Source: Clostridium sp. CAG:343 | GTDB taxonomy: Bacteria; Bacillota; Clostridia; TANB77; CAG-508 | DNA: 34,206 nt | NCBI GenBank assembly: GCA_000431335.1 | Contig: FR888040.1 | Coordinates: 51,031 to 85,236, forward strand | Direction: 5' to 3' | In this document: positions 8,509 to 17,122 of the stretch, piece after piece | Numbering within the stretch: the stretch's first letter is position 1 | How the letters are laid out: every line of letters begins with the position of its first letter | Made by a program: the position numbers and the translations under genes | The notes under the pieces: generated by a model | Database searches by the model: none | Seen by the model: the letters and a program-made list of their open reading frames with translations, nothing else | What the model was told of the DNA's origin: nothing

Positions 8509-8943
8509 ATGAGAATTTTAGGAATAGATTATGGAGAAGCAAGAGTCGGAATAGCGATAACAGATCAACTAAATATAACAGTTCAAGGATTAGAAACTAT
8601 ACAACGAAATGGATCTGATAAGGTAATATTGCGAAGATTGGATGAAATATTTGAAAAATATGAAGTAGATACCATCGTTGTAGGAATGCCATTAAACATG
8701 AATGGAACAATGTCTGAAAGAGCTAAAATAACAGAGCAATTTGTTCATAAGTTAAAATGTAAATACAATAAAATGGAAATTCACACTATAGATGAAAGAT
8801 TAACAACAGTAGAAGCTCATAAAACCATGAACTTTTTGGAAGTGAACAAGAATAAAAAGAAAAATATAGTAGATACTATATCTGCGGTTTATATTTTAGA
8901 AACATATTTAAATAAATTAAAAAATACGTTGCAAAATAATTAA
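8509..8943 (+). CDS. ruvX: RuvX/YqgF pre-16S rRNA nuclease, RNase H fold
   Basis: 144 residues, full family length. GIDYGEARVGIA carries the first catalytic Asp. VVGMPLNMNG and the ERLTTVEA motif follow, with the last acidic residue in NIVDTISA. YqgF proteins process the 5' end of 16S rRNA and were also annotated as Holliday junction resolvases. The start codon comes one base after the ireB stop, so translation is probably coupled. Confidence 0.95.
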   Translation: MRILGIDYGEARVGIAITDQLNITVQGLETIQRNGSDKVILRRLDEIFEKYEVDTIVVGMPLNMNGTMSERAKITEQFVHKLKCKYNKMEIHTIDERLTTVEAHKTMNFLEVNKNKKKNIVDTISAVYILETYLNKLKNTLQNN

Positions 8944-9002
8944 AAATACGATATTATATTTAAAAAATAAATAAATATTAAAAAATTGAAAGGAGAAAAA
9001 TT

Positions 9003-9311
9003 ATGAACGAAAATTACGAAGGTGAGGAATTAGATAACATAGTAATATTAAACGACGAGGATGGTAATGAAGTAAAATTTGAATTTTTAGATTTAGTTGA
9101 ATTAGATGATGAGGAATATGTAGTATTATTACCAGTTACAGTAGAAGGTGAAGAAGAAGAAGGAGAAGTAGTAATATTAAAAGTAGAAGATAATGATGAT
9201 GAAGATTCAGACGAAGAATCTTATGTAAGTATTGAAGACGAAGAAATCTTAAACAAAGTATTTGAAATATTTAAAGAAAAATTCAAAGATGATTTTGATT
9301 TCGTTGATTAA
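9003..9311 (+). CDS. DUF1292 family acidic protein (YrzB-like)
   Basis: 102 residues, very acidic. It opens with the typical DUF1292 pattern (DNIVILNDEDGNEVKFEFLD, then YVVLLPV), with an Asp/Glu-rich insertion in the second half. AAAGGAG lies before the ATG. Its place after ireB-ruvX matches yrzL-yrrK-yrzB of Bacillus. The molecular role is unknown. Confidence 0.9.
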   Translation: MNENYEGEELDNIVILNDEDGNEVKFEFLDLVELDDEEYVVLLPVTVEGEEEEGEVVILKVEDNDDEDSDEESYVSIEDEEILNKVFEIFKEKFKDDFDFVD

Positions 9312-9395
9312 TCAAATTGATTAAAAAATATAAAATTATATATCAATATAAATAGGTTATTAAGGTAGGAAGGTGAAGGAAAGAAAATAAAAATC

Positions 9396-9426
9396 TTGAC
9401 TTCACTTTTTTGCATAATAGTACAAT
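9396..9426 (+). promoter_or_regulatory. Possible promoter for the 9485 membrane protein
   Basis: TTGACT (9396-9401) and TACAAT (9421-9426) are separated by 19 bases, slightly long for sigma-A. It lies inside the 173-base gap after DUF1292, about 55 bases before the ATG at 9485. Confidence 0.5.
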
Positions 9427-9484
9427 AGAAAAAATAAAAAAATATCAAAATATATTACATTTTTTGATAGAAAGAGAGGAAAAA

Positions 9485-9970
9485 ATGAAGAATTTTTCAA
9501 CATGGATGTTAGTTATGTTTATGATACTATTTTGGATATTGAGAATTATTGTAGCAGTAAGTGCCGAACTTAATTGGGATTTAGGAGCACTTAAGCCACT
9601 AAATCAACAAGTTGAAATCATATTACTATTTGTAGTGTTAGTATGTGTAATATTAGTAGTGAAAAGAAAAATGTTAGGAGGACTTATATATTTATTAGCA
9701 TATGGAATGTATTTTGGAGTTGATATAGTAAATAATTTACAAACATTAATATCAGCAGTAGAGTCAAATATAGACATAAATTTATATATGAATTTATTAC
9801 TATCATTAATAGGAATGATATTACCAATATCAGTATTATTAGACTTATTGATGGATAAAAACAGAAAAAATCATCCAAAAGACAAAAAAACGGATTGGTT
9901 TTATGATAATGAACAATTTGATAGAAAAATGGACGAAAGAGCAGACAAAAACAATTATAGGACATTATAG
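9485..9970 (+). CDS. Four-helix integral membrane protein, unknown function
   Basis: 161 residues from the ATG at 9485, which has AGAGAGGA upstream. An in-frame TTG at 9410 would add 25 residues, but that stretch contains the promoter -10, so I rejected it. There are four hydrophobic helices (about 5-26, 44-60, 66-85 and 100-122). The charged cytoplasmic tail contains TDWFYDNEQFDRKMDERADK. I do not recognise the family. Its stop codon TAG overlaps a REP-like repeat. Confidence 0.75.
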   Translation: MKNFSTWMLVMFMILFWILRIIVAVSAELNWDLGALKPLNQQVEIILLFVVLVCVILVVKRKMLGGLIYLLAYGMYFGVDIVNNLQTLISAVESNIDINLYMNLLLSLIGMILPISVLLDLLMDKNRKNHPKDKKTDWFYDNEQFDRKMDERADKNNYRTL

Positions 9971-9992
9971 GGACAGGTCTTGTTTGTCTCAT
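9969..9992 (+). repeat. REP-like repeat, degenerate half copy
   Basis: AGGGACAGGTCT followed by a changed centre and TGTCTCAT matches one arm of the inverted repeat at 26046-26108. The first twelve bases are identical. It overlaps the TAG stop of the membrane protein gene. Confidence 0.65.
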
Positions 9993-10058
9993 TTGGATTT
10001 TAAATGCAATAGTTAATAATATAAATATCAAATGTGAAAGAGGAAATAAGGAAATAAG

Positions 10059-10682
10059 ATGATAAAAAGATATAAAAAGAATGAAATTGAAAAGCTAGTT
10101 AAAATACTAAAAAATGATGGTGTAATTAGTGTGCCAACTGATACAGTTTTTGGTATATGCGCTAGAATAAATTCGGAGATAGCACATGATAAATTAATAA
10201 CTATAAAAAATCGTTCAATAAAAAAGTCATTTCCTGTAATGTGTGCAAATGAAGAACAGATAAAAAGCATAGCTATTGTAAATGATGTAGCGAAAAAATT
10301 AATAAAATCATTTATGCCTGGGCCAATTACATTAGTATTAAATAAAAACAAGAATTTACCAGAATATGTAACAAATGGAAAAGATACAATTGCAGTTAGA
10401 ATGGCGACATCAGAAACAATAAAAAAATTAATTCTAGAATTAGGAAGTCCAATATTTATGACAAGTGCTAATCAAAGTGGAGAACCTACTTGTAACAGTT
10501 TAGATGAAATAGAAGAAATGTGTCCAAATTTAGATGGAATTATGGAAGGAAATGTGATTTTTTCAAAAGGAAGTACAATTATAGATTGTAGTTCTGATGA
10601 CATAAAAATATTAAGAGAAGGTCCAATAACAATAGAGCAAATAAATGAAATAGTAAATTATAATTTAAGAAAAAGAAAGTGA
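10059..10682 (+). CDS. tsaC: L-threonylcarbamoyladenylate synthase (TsaC/Sua5/YwlC)
   Basis: 207 residues with a YrdC fold. It makes threonylcarbamoyl-AMP from Thr, bicarbonate and ATP, the first step of t6A formation on ANN-decoding tRNAs. Recognisable motifs are GVISVPTDTVFGI near the N-terminus, KNRSIKKSFPVM (substrate-binding basic region), FMPGPITLVL, and SANQSGEPT. It lacks the C-terminal Sua5 extension, so it is the short TsaC form. Purine-rich GAGGAAATAAGGA precedes the ATG. It lies seven bases before rbgA. Confidence 0.94.
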   Translation: MIKRYKKNEIEKLVKILKNDGVISVPTDTVFGICARINSEIAHDKLITIKNRSIKKSFPVMCANEEQIKSIAIVNDVAKKLIKSFMPGPITLVLNKNKNLPEYVTNGKDTIAVRMATSETIKKLILELGSPIFMTSANQSGEPTCNSLDEIEEMCPNLDGIMEGNVIFSKGSTIIDCSSDDIKILREGPITIEQINEIVNYNLRKRK

Positions 10683-10689
10683 TAAAATT

Positions 10690-11649
10690 ATGAATATGTA
10701 TCAAAAAAGAAAAGTAAGACAAGAAAAAAGAGAAAATAATAATGAAGAAAAAAATCGTCAAATTGCCCCAATTTCGTGGTATCCAGGGCACATGGCAAAA
10801 ACAAGAAGGCAAATAGAATCAGATATAAAAATAGTAGATATAGTAATAGAATTGTTAGATGCAAGAATACCAATATCTAGTCAAAATCCAGATATAGCTC
10901 AAATAATATCAAAAAAGAAGAAAATAGTAGTATTAAACAAAGGAGACCTAGCAGATGACAACAAAAATAAGCAATGGCTAGAATACTTCCAAAAGAGAGA
11001 AATTCCAGCAGTAATAACAGACTCGAGCTCAGGAAGAGGAATAGATAATTGTATAAAAGAAATTGAAAAGATAATGGAAGAACAATTATTGCTTCAGGCA
11101 AACAAAGGAAGAATAGGAAGAAAAATTAGAGCAATGGTACTAGGAATTCCAAATGTAGGAAAATCATCTTTTATAAATAGAATTTCAAAAAGAACAACAG
11201 CAGGAGTAGGAAATAAACCAGGAGTTACAAAACAAAAGCAATGGATTAGAATTAACGACAAAATAGAATTATTAGATACACCAGGTGTCTTGTGGCCTAA
11301 ATTTGAGAGCCAAGAAGTGGCATTAAACTTAGCATTTACAGGTACAATAAAAGAAGACATATTGCAGAGAACAGAAATAGCATACGAACTAATAAAATTC
11401 TTATTAAAAAATTATAAGAAAAAAATATGTCAAAGATATGGGATAACAGAAGAATATATTGACAATACATTAAATAAAGAACAACCAGAAAACTTTAATA
11501 TATATGAAATAATGCTAGAAATAGGAAGAAAAAGAGGCTGTATAATATCTGGTGGAAATATAGATGAAGAAAAGACAGCAAGAATAATTTTGGATGAATT
11601 TAAAAATGGTAAATTAGGCAAAATAACATTAGAATCTCCAAAAAAATAA
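10690..11649 (+). CDS. rbgA: Ribosome biogenesis GTPase RbgA/YlqF
   Basis: 319 residues. This is a circularly permuted GTPase: the G4 motif NKGDL comes first, then G1 GIPNVGKSS, a G2 Thr region (PGVTK) and G3 DTPG. SWYPGHMAKTRR near the N-terminus is the family hallmark. RbgA drives late 50S subunit assembly. A C-terminal helical RNA-binding region is present. The ribosome site is weak, and the short gap after tsaC suggests coupling. An ATG two codons later is an alternative start. Confidence 0.95.
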   Translation: MNMYQKRKVRQEKRENNNEEKNRQIAPISWYPGHMAKTRRQIESDIKIVDIVIELLDARIPISSQNPDIAQIISKKKKIVVLNKGDLADDNKNKQWLEYFQKREIPAVITDSSSGRGIDNCIKEIEKIMEEQLLLQANKGRIGRKIRAMVLGIPNVGKSSFINRISKRTTAGVGNKPGVTKQKQWIRINDKIELLDTPGVLWPKFESQEVALNLAFTGTIKEDILQRTEIAYELIKFLLKNYKKKICQRYGITEEYIDNTLNKEQPENFNIYEIMLEIGRKRGCIISGGNIDEEKTARIILDEFKNGKLGKITLESPKK

Positions 11650-11699
11650 AAGACTGTATAAAAAATAGAACTTAATTTAGTAAAAAAGGAGAAATAAAA

Positions 11700-12095
11700 T
11701 TGGAAGAATTTATTAACATAGTAAAAGATGAAAAAGAAGTTAATATGATGTCTCCGTTAACATGGGCATACATTGGAGATTGTGTATATGAGCTATATAT
11801 AAGAACGCAATTAGTTAATACAACAAATTTAAAACCACATAAATTACATATAGAATCTATTAAATATGTTAAAGCTCAATCACAGGCAAGCTTTTTACAA
11901 AGAATTTATGATGATTTAACAGATGGAGAAAAAGAAATAGTAAGAAGAGGAAGGAATACAGAAAATCATCATTTGCCAAAAAATTGTAATGTACAAGACT
12001 ATATGTATTCTACAGCATTTGAAGCTTTAATTGGATATTTATATTTGACAGGAAAAAATAACAGATTAAAAGAAATTTTTAGTAAAGTTTTTTAA
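11700..12095 (+). CDS. mrnC: Mini-ribonuclease III (MrnC), 23S rRNA maturation
   Basis: 131 residues, an RNase III catalytic domain without the double-stranded RNA-binding domain. TWAYIGDCVYELYIR carries the catalytic acidic pair region, and EALIGYLYL is the second conserved block. MrnC removes 23S rRNA ends in Bacillota. I chose the TTG at 11700 because AAAGGAG lies eight bases before it; the next ATG would cut into the N-terminal helix. It is 50 bases after rbgA. Confidence 0.93.
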   Translation: MEEFINIVKDEKEVNMMSPLTWAYIGDCVYELYIRTQLVNTTNLKPHKLHIESIKYVKAQSQASFLQRIYDDLTDGEKEIVRRGRNTENHHLPKNCNVQDYMYSTAFEALIGYLYLTGKNNRLKEIFSKVF

Positions 12096-12160
12096 TAAAA
12101 ATATTATATTATCAGTATAACTTGGAAAAGATAATTATAGAATATATTTTTACTATATTG

Positions 12161-12191
12161 CACTTGCACAAGCTCGTTTGGTCACTTGCAC
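12161..12191 (+). repeat. Direct repeat CACTTGCAC x2 upstream of pyk
   Basis: CACTTGCAC occurs at 12161-12169 and 12183-12191, 22 bases apart, in the 263-base gap between mrnC and pyk. It lies more than 100 bases before the pyk promoter. It is more GC-rich than its surroundings, and I know no family for it. The rest of the gap holds only the pyk promoter. Confidence 0.5.
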
Positions 12192-12294
12192 GGTATTTCA
12201 AAGACAATATATTATTAATTTTCTAAAATCCATATAATTTAGCCGTGAAACGCAACCATATATGTAAGAAAAATAAAAAATAAGTGAAAAAATG

Positions 12295-12324
12295 TTGAAA
12301 TTTGTAATCAGACTGTGATATAAT
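12295..12324 (+). promoter_or_regulatory. Sigma-A promoter of pyk, extended -10
   Basis: TTGAAA (12295-12300), an 18-base spacer and TATAAT (12319-12324) preceded by TGA, an extended -10. It ends 34 bases before the pyk ATG and fits strong expression of a glycolytic gene. Confidence 0.85.
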
Positions 12325-12358
12325 AATAGTCGGTTTTAAATTAAGGGAGGAATTTTAA

Positions 12359-13795
12359 ATGAAATCAAATTTAAGAAAAACAAAAATAGTAGGAACAATA
12401 GGACCTGCAAGTGAAAACAGACTTCAAGAATTATTCGAAGCAGGATTAAATGTAACAAGAATTAATTATTCTCATGGTAGTTGGGATGAACAATCTGAAA
12501 AAACAGAAACAATCTTAAAATTAAGAGAAAAATTAGATATTCCAGTTGCATTACTTTTAGATATGCAAGGACCTGAAATTAGAACAGGAATGTTAGTAAC
12601 AGGAAAAAATGAAAAAATCAAATTAGAAGATGGTCAAAAATTCACTTTAGTAAATGAAGATATTGTTGGAGATAAAGACAAAGTATCTGTAACATATAAA
12701 GAATTATATAAAGACGTAAAACCTGGTTCAAAAGTTTTAATAGATGATGGAGCAATTGAATTAGTAGTAGACGAAATTGCAGGTAAAGACATAGTTTGTA
12801 CAGTTGTACATGGAAATGGTTTAGGAAGTAGAAAAACAATTAACTTACCAGGAACAGCAGTTAGATTACCAGCATTAAAACAAAAAGATATAGATGATTT
12901 AAAAACAGCATGTGAACATGGATATGACTATGTTGCAATGTCATTCACTAGAAATAAAGACGATATAGATCAAGTAAGAAAAGTATTAGACGAAAATGGT
13001 GGAAAAGACATTAAAATAGTAACAAAGGTAGAAAATGTTGAAGGATTAGAACATATGGTAGAAATAGTTGATAATGCTGATGTTCAAATGATTGCACGTG
13101 GTGATATGGCAACAGAAACAGACTTTACAGAACCACCAGTTATGCAAAAGAAATTTATCAAATTATCAAATAAAGCTAATAAACCAGTTATTACAGCTAC
13201 ACAAATGTTAGAATCAATGACATTTAATCCATTACCAACTAGAGCAGAAGCAAGTGACGTAGCAAATGCTATTTATGATAGAACAAGTGCAGTTATGTTA
13301 TCTGGAGAATGTGCAATGGGTAAATATCCTGTTGAATGTGTAAAAACAATGGTGAAAATAGCAAATAGAGTAGAACCAGAAATTGATTATTGGAAGAGAT
13401 TTAGAAATAATGACAACTACGAATTAGATAACTTAGAAATGAAAATAGCATATTCATCATGTGTTATGGCAATGAATATGGAAGCAGATGCAATTGTATG
13501 TTATACACATACAGGTGATTCAGCAAGAAGAATAGCCGGATTAGGTGCAGGATGTCCAATATTAGCAATAACAGATAATAGAAGAACATTCAACCAATTA
13601 GCAATAGCATGGAATGTAACACCAATATATGTAGAAAAGAAAGATTCAATTGATGAAGTAGTAGAAGCAGGAATTGAAAAATTAAAATCAAAAGGAATCT
13701 TAGAAAAAGGAGATATGGTTGTTGTTGCAGGTGGTGCAAAATGGTTAGCAAGTGCTGAAGATAGCAAAATTATCGGAGGAATAGCAAAAATATAG
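12359..13795 (+). CDS. pyk: Pyruvate kinase
   Basis: 478 residues. It transfers phosphate from phosphoenolpyruvate to ADP in the last step of glycolysis. RINYSHG, GPEIRTG, the catalytic Lys in TKVENVEG, the metal-binding IARGD and TATQMLESM with PTRAEASDVANA are all present. It lacks the C-terminal PEP-utiliser domain of Bacillus Pyk. Two usually fixed blocks differ: LLDMQGPEIR in place of DTKGPEIR, and ARGDMATETDF in place of ARGDLG[VI]EIP. The Glu of GPEIR, linked to potassium dependence, is kept. GGGAGG precedes the ATG. It is monocistronic, with its own promoter and terminator. Confidence 0.96.
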   Translation: MKSNLRKTKIVGTIGPASENRLQELFEAGLNVTRINYSHGSWDEQSEKTETILKLREKLDIPVALLLDMQGPEIRTGMLVTGKNEKIKLEDGQKFTLVNEDIVGDKDKVSVTYKELYKDVKPGSKVLIDDGAIELVVDEIAGKDIVCTVVHGNGLGSRKTINLPGTAVRLPALKQKDIDDLKTACEHGYDYVAMSFTRNKDDIDQVRKVLDENGGKDIKIVTKVENVEGLEHMVEIVDNADVQMIARGDMATETDFTEPPVMQKKFIKLSNKANKPVITATQMLESMTFNPLPTRAEASDVANAIYDRTSAVMLSGECAMGKYPVECVKTMVKIANRVEPEIDYWKRFRNNDNYELDNLEMKIAYSSCVMAMNMEADAIVCYTHTGDSARRIAGLGAGCPILAITDNRRTFNQLAIAWNVTPIYVEKKDSIDEVVEAGIEKLKSKGILEKGDMVVVAGGAKWLASAEDSKIIGGIAKI

Positions 13796-13818
13796 TGCAA
13801 AAATAAATATTTGTAGAA

Positions 13819-13858
13819 AACAAGAGATTAATAAATTTTATTAGTCTCTTGTTATTTT
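13819..13858 (+). terminator. pyk terminator
   Basis: The inverted repeat AACAAGAGATTAATAA / TTATTAGTCTCTTGTT has a short loop and is followed by ATTTTAT. It lies 24 bases after the pyk stop. Confidence 0.8.
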
Positions 13859-13878
13859 ATAGTAAATTATGATATACT
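13849..13878 (+). promoter_or_regulatory. Promoter for der-plsY-gpsA
   Basis: TTGTTA (13849-13854), an 18-base spacer and TATACT (13873-13878) preceded by TGA. The -35 lies in the 3' arm of the pyk terminator. The predicted leader is about 65 bases. Its AAAGGAG (13895-13901) is about 50 bases before the der ATG. Confidence 0.6.
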
Positions 13879-13950
13879 ATACCTATCAAAAAAGAAAGGA
13901 GATTGGGAAAGTTATACAAAAATATAATAACTTATCCTAAATAAGACAAA

Positions 13951-15277
13951 ATGAAGCCAATTGTAGCAATTATTCGGAAAACCTAATGTAGGTAAGTCCA
14001 CGTTTTTTAATTATTTAGCAGGAAATAGAATATCAATAGTAGAAGATACACCAGGAGTAACTCGAGATAGAGTTTATGCAGAAACAAACTGGAGAGGAAG
14101 AGATTTTACTTTAATTGATACTGGAGGAATAGAGCCAGACTCAGAAGATATTATTTTGTCACAAATGAGAGAGCAAGCAAATCTAGCAATAGCAATGGCA
14201 GATGTTATTTTGTTTTTAACAGACATAAAACAAGGAGTGACAGCAGCAGATAGAGAGATATCAATAATGTTAAAAAAATCTGGAAAACCAATTGTTCTTG
14301 TATGTAATAAAGCAGATAATTTTCAAAAAGACAAAGAAGAAGCATATGAATTTTATAACTTAGGAATGGGAGATCCATATCCAATATCGGCAACAAACGC
14401 ACTAGGAATAGGAGACGTATTAGACAAAATATATGAAAGTTTTCCTGAAAATATAGAAGAAAATAAAGATGAAAACATTATAAAAGTAGCGGTTATAGGA
14501 AAGCCAAATGTAGGAAAATCATCATTAATAAATAAAATATTAGGAGAAAATAGAGCTATAGTAAGCGATATTGCAGGAACAACCAGAGATGCAATTGATA
14601 CAGAATTTGAAAATGAAAATGGAAAATATGTATTAATAGATACAGCAGGAGTTAGGAAAAAGAGTAAAATAAAAGAATCAATAGAAAAATTTAGTATAAT
14701 GAGAACACTACTTGCAATAGAAAGAGCAGATGTATGTTTAATGATGATAGATGCAACAGAAGGGGTAACAGATCAAGATGCAAAAATTGCGGGAGAAGCA
14801 CATGAAGCAGGTAAGGGAGTTATTATTGTAGTAAATAAATGGGATGCTGTAGAAAAAGAGACAGGAACTCTAGAAAACTATAAAAAAGAAATTTATAACA
14901 AACTAAAATATCTTTCATATGCTCCAATTATTTTCGTGTCAGCAAAAACAGGACAAAGGGTACATAAATTATTTGAATTAATTAATTATGTGGCAGAACA
15001 AAATAGTATGAGAATTTCAACATCAGTGTTAAATCAAGTTATAAATGAAGCTATTGCAATAGTTCAACCACCAACAGACAAAGGAAAGAGATTGAAAATA
15101 TTTTATGGAACACAAGCATCAACTAGACCACCAACATTTGTTATTTTTGTAAATGATAAAGAATTATTCCATTTTTCTTATGAAAGATATTTAGTAAATC
15201 AAATTAGGAAAGAATTTGGTTTAGAGGGAACACCTGTAAGAATTATAGTTAGAGAAAAATTAGAAAAAGAAGTATAA
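13951..15277 (+). CDS. der: GTPase Der (EngA), needs a +1 frameshift at codon 9 (CGG)
   Basis: Der has two GTPase domains and a KH-like C-terminus and is needed for 50S assembly. The reading frame from the ATG at 13951 gives MKPIVAII, then CGG, and stops three codons later. Skipping the C at 13975 yields GKPNVGKST and an open frame to 15277. The result is 441 residues, the normal Der length. The first domain has GKPNVGKS (9-16), DTGG and NKAD. The second has GKPNVGKSS (about 184), DTAG and NKWD. A truncated product starting near 14156 would lack the first P-loop, so it is an unlikely functional form. No ribosome site lies just before 13951. Either a frameshift signal or a sequence error explains the break. 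Confidence 0.9.
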
Positions 15278-15339
15278 ATTAGGGTATATGTATTTTAATA
15301 AAATTCAGAGGATGTTAATAATCAAAGGAGGAATTTAAA

Positions 15340-15981
15340 ATGGTAGTATATATTATAATGGCTATAATAGCTTATTTAATAGGAAGTATTAACTTTTCTG
15401 TTATATTAAGTAAAAAAATGGCTGGATTTGATGTTAGAGAAAAAGGAAGTGGAAATGCAGGAAGCACTAATATGCTTCGTTCAGTTGGAAAAAAGGCAGC
15501 AGCGATAACACTTATTTGCGATATATTAAAAGGAGTAGTATCTATAGGAATTGCTATTTTATTAGGAAATGTAATAGAAAATATGAATAGAGAATTATTA
15601 TTACAAATAGCAGGAATTGCAGTTGTAACAGGACATACATTTCCAATATTTTTTGGATTTAAAGGAGGAAAGGGAGTTGCTACATCATTAGGAGTAATAC
15701 TTATGAGCAATTGGCAAATTGGATTAATTTGTTTAGTATTTGCTCTAGTATTAATGGTATTAACAAAAATGGTATCATTAGGATCTTGTGCAGCAGCTGT
15801 GTTATTTCCTGTTTTAACTTTATTTATTAATACAAATTATACTGTCCTTTCAGAAGGTAAAAGTGGAAAAGTGTATTTAATATATAGCATTTTACTAGCT
15901 GTTATTGTATTATTTAATCATAGAAGTAATATAAAAAGGATATTAAATGGAACAGAGAATAAAGTAGGTTCTAAAAAATAA
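15340..15981 (+). CDS. plsY: Glycerol-3-phosphate acyltransferase PlsY
   Basis: 213 residues, a polytopic membrane enzyme. It transfers an acyl group from acyl-phosphate to glycerol-3-phosphate, the first acylation of phospholipid synthesis. GSGNAGSTNMLR, GHTFPIFFGFKGGKGVATSLG and a later GS-containing loop are the family motifs, with about five to six helices between them. AAAGGAGG lies eight bases before the ATG. It sits in der-plsY-gpsA order, as in Bacillus subtilis. Its product pathway pairs directly with GpsA downstream. Confidence 0.95.
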   Translation: MVVYIIMAIIAYLIGSINFSVILSKKMAGFDVREKGSGNAGSTNMLRSVGKKAAAITLICDILKGVVSIGIAILLGNVIENMNRELLLQIAGIAVVTGHTFPIFFGFKGGKGVATSLGVILMSNWQIGLICLVFALVLMVLTKMVSLGSCAAAVLFPVLTLFINTNYTVLSEGKSGKVYLIYSILLAVIVLFNHRSNIKRILNGTENKVGSKK

Positions 15982-16027
15982 AAAATATAATAAAATAAAT
16001 ACTTAAGAATAAAAAGGAGAATTAAAA

Positions 16028-17011
16028 ATGAAAAAAATAGCTATTATAGGTAGTGGAAGTTGGGGAGTAGCATTAGCTATTCACTTAGCCAGCATTGGAA
16101 ATAAAGTAAAAATATGGTCATATGAAGAAGAAGAAAAAAGATTAATAAATGAAGAAAAAAGGTGTATGTTTTTACCAAATGTAACAATTCCAGAAAATAT
16201 AGAATGTTCAAATGATTTTAAAAAAATAATAGAAGATGCAGAATTTATTTTACATGTAACACCTTCAAAATTTACAAGAAGTACATTTAAACAATATAAA
16301 CAATATGTCGATAATAAACCAATTATAATATGTGGAAAAGGGTTTGAAAAAGAGACTTTAAAAACATTAGACGAAGTAATAAAAGAAGAATTGCCAACAG
16401 CAAAAATAGGAGTTTTAAGTGGACCAAGTCACGCAGAAGAAGTATCAATAGCTATTCCAACTGTATTGGTAGTAGCATCAAAGCATGATGATGTTTTAGA
16501 ATTAGTACAAAATACTTTTATGTCAGAAAAAATGAGAATTTATACATCAAAAGACGTAAAAGGAGTTGAATTAGGAGGAGCATTAAAAAATATAATTGCA
16601 TTTTGTGCTGGAGTAGCAGCTGGAATAGGGCTAGGAGATAATAGTTTTGCAGCACTTGTAACAAGAGGATTAGGAGAAATAGCAAGATTAGGAGTAAAAT
16701 TAGGTGGAGAAAAAGAAACGTTTTATGGATTAAGCGGTTTAGGAGACTTAATTGTAACATGCTTAAGTGAACATAGTAGAAACAGAAAAGCAGGAAAGTT
16801 AATAGGACAAGGAAAAACATTAGAAGAAGCTAAAAAAGAAGTCGGAATGGTTATAGAGAGTATTGATAATATAGACGTAGCATATGAATTAGGAAAGAAA
16901 AATGATGTTTATATGCCAATTATAGAAACAGTATATAAAGTTATTTATGAAGGATTAGAACCAGCAGAGGCAGTTAAAAATTTAATGACACGTGATAAAA
17001 AAAGTGAATAA
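16028..17011 (+). CDS. gpsA: Glycerol-3-phosphate dehydrogenase (NAD(P)+)
   Basis: 327 residues. It reduces dihydroxyacetone phosphate to sn-glycerol-3-phosphate, the substrate of PlsY. The N-terminal Rossmann motif is GSGSWG. SGPSHAEEV and GGALKNIIAFCAGVAAGIGLG carry the active-site Lys and substrate pocket, and LSGLGDLIVTC is conserved. AAAGGAG precedes the ATG. No spoIVA follows, unlike in Bacillus. Confidence 0.96.
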   Translation: MKKIAIIGSGSWGVALAIHLASIGNKVKIWSYEEEEKRLINEEKRCMFLPNVTIPENIECSNDFKKIIEDAEFILHVTPSKFTRSTFKQYKQYVDNKPIIICGKGFEKETLKTLDEVIKEELPTAKIGVLSGPSHAEEVSIAIPTVLVVASKHDDVLELVQNTFMSEKMRIYTSKDVKGVELGGALKNIIAFCAGVAAGIGLGDNSFAALVTRGLGEIARLGVKLGGEKETFYGLSGLGDLIVTCLSEHSRNRKAGKLIGQGKTLEEAKKEVGMVIESIDNIDVAYELGKKNDVYMPIIETVYKVIYEGLEPAEAVKNLMTRDKKSE

Positions 17012-17122
17012 TTTTAGATTAAATTTCCAATAATAAAAAAGATAAGAATTAAAATAGCATAAGAATAAATGCACAAAGGTAAACAGTGTGCAAATAGTTC
17101 ATTTAAGGAAGGATGAAAGTAT

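Noticed and set aside
9410..9484. N-terminal extension of the membrane protein from TTG 9410
   Set aside because: It covers a promoter -10, lacks a ribosome site and would place 25 polar residues before a good ATG with its own ribosome site.
12096..12358. Riboswitch upstream of pyk
   Set aside because: Most of the gap lies upstream of the mapped promoter, and no known riboswitch core was recognisable.
14156..15277. A shortened Der starting at ATG 14165 or nearby
   Set aside because: It would lack the first GTP-binding loop; all upstream family motifs are intact in one frame after a single base.
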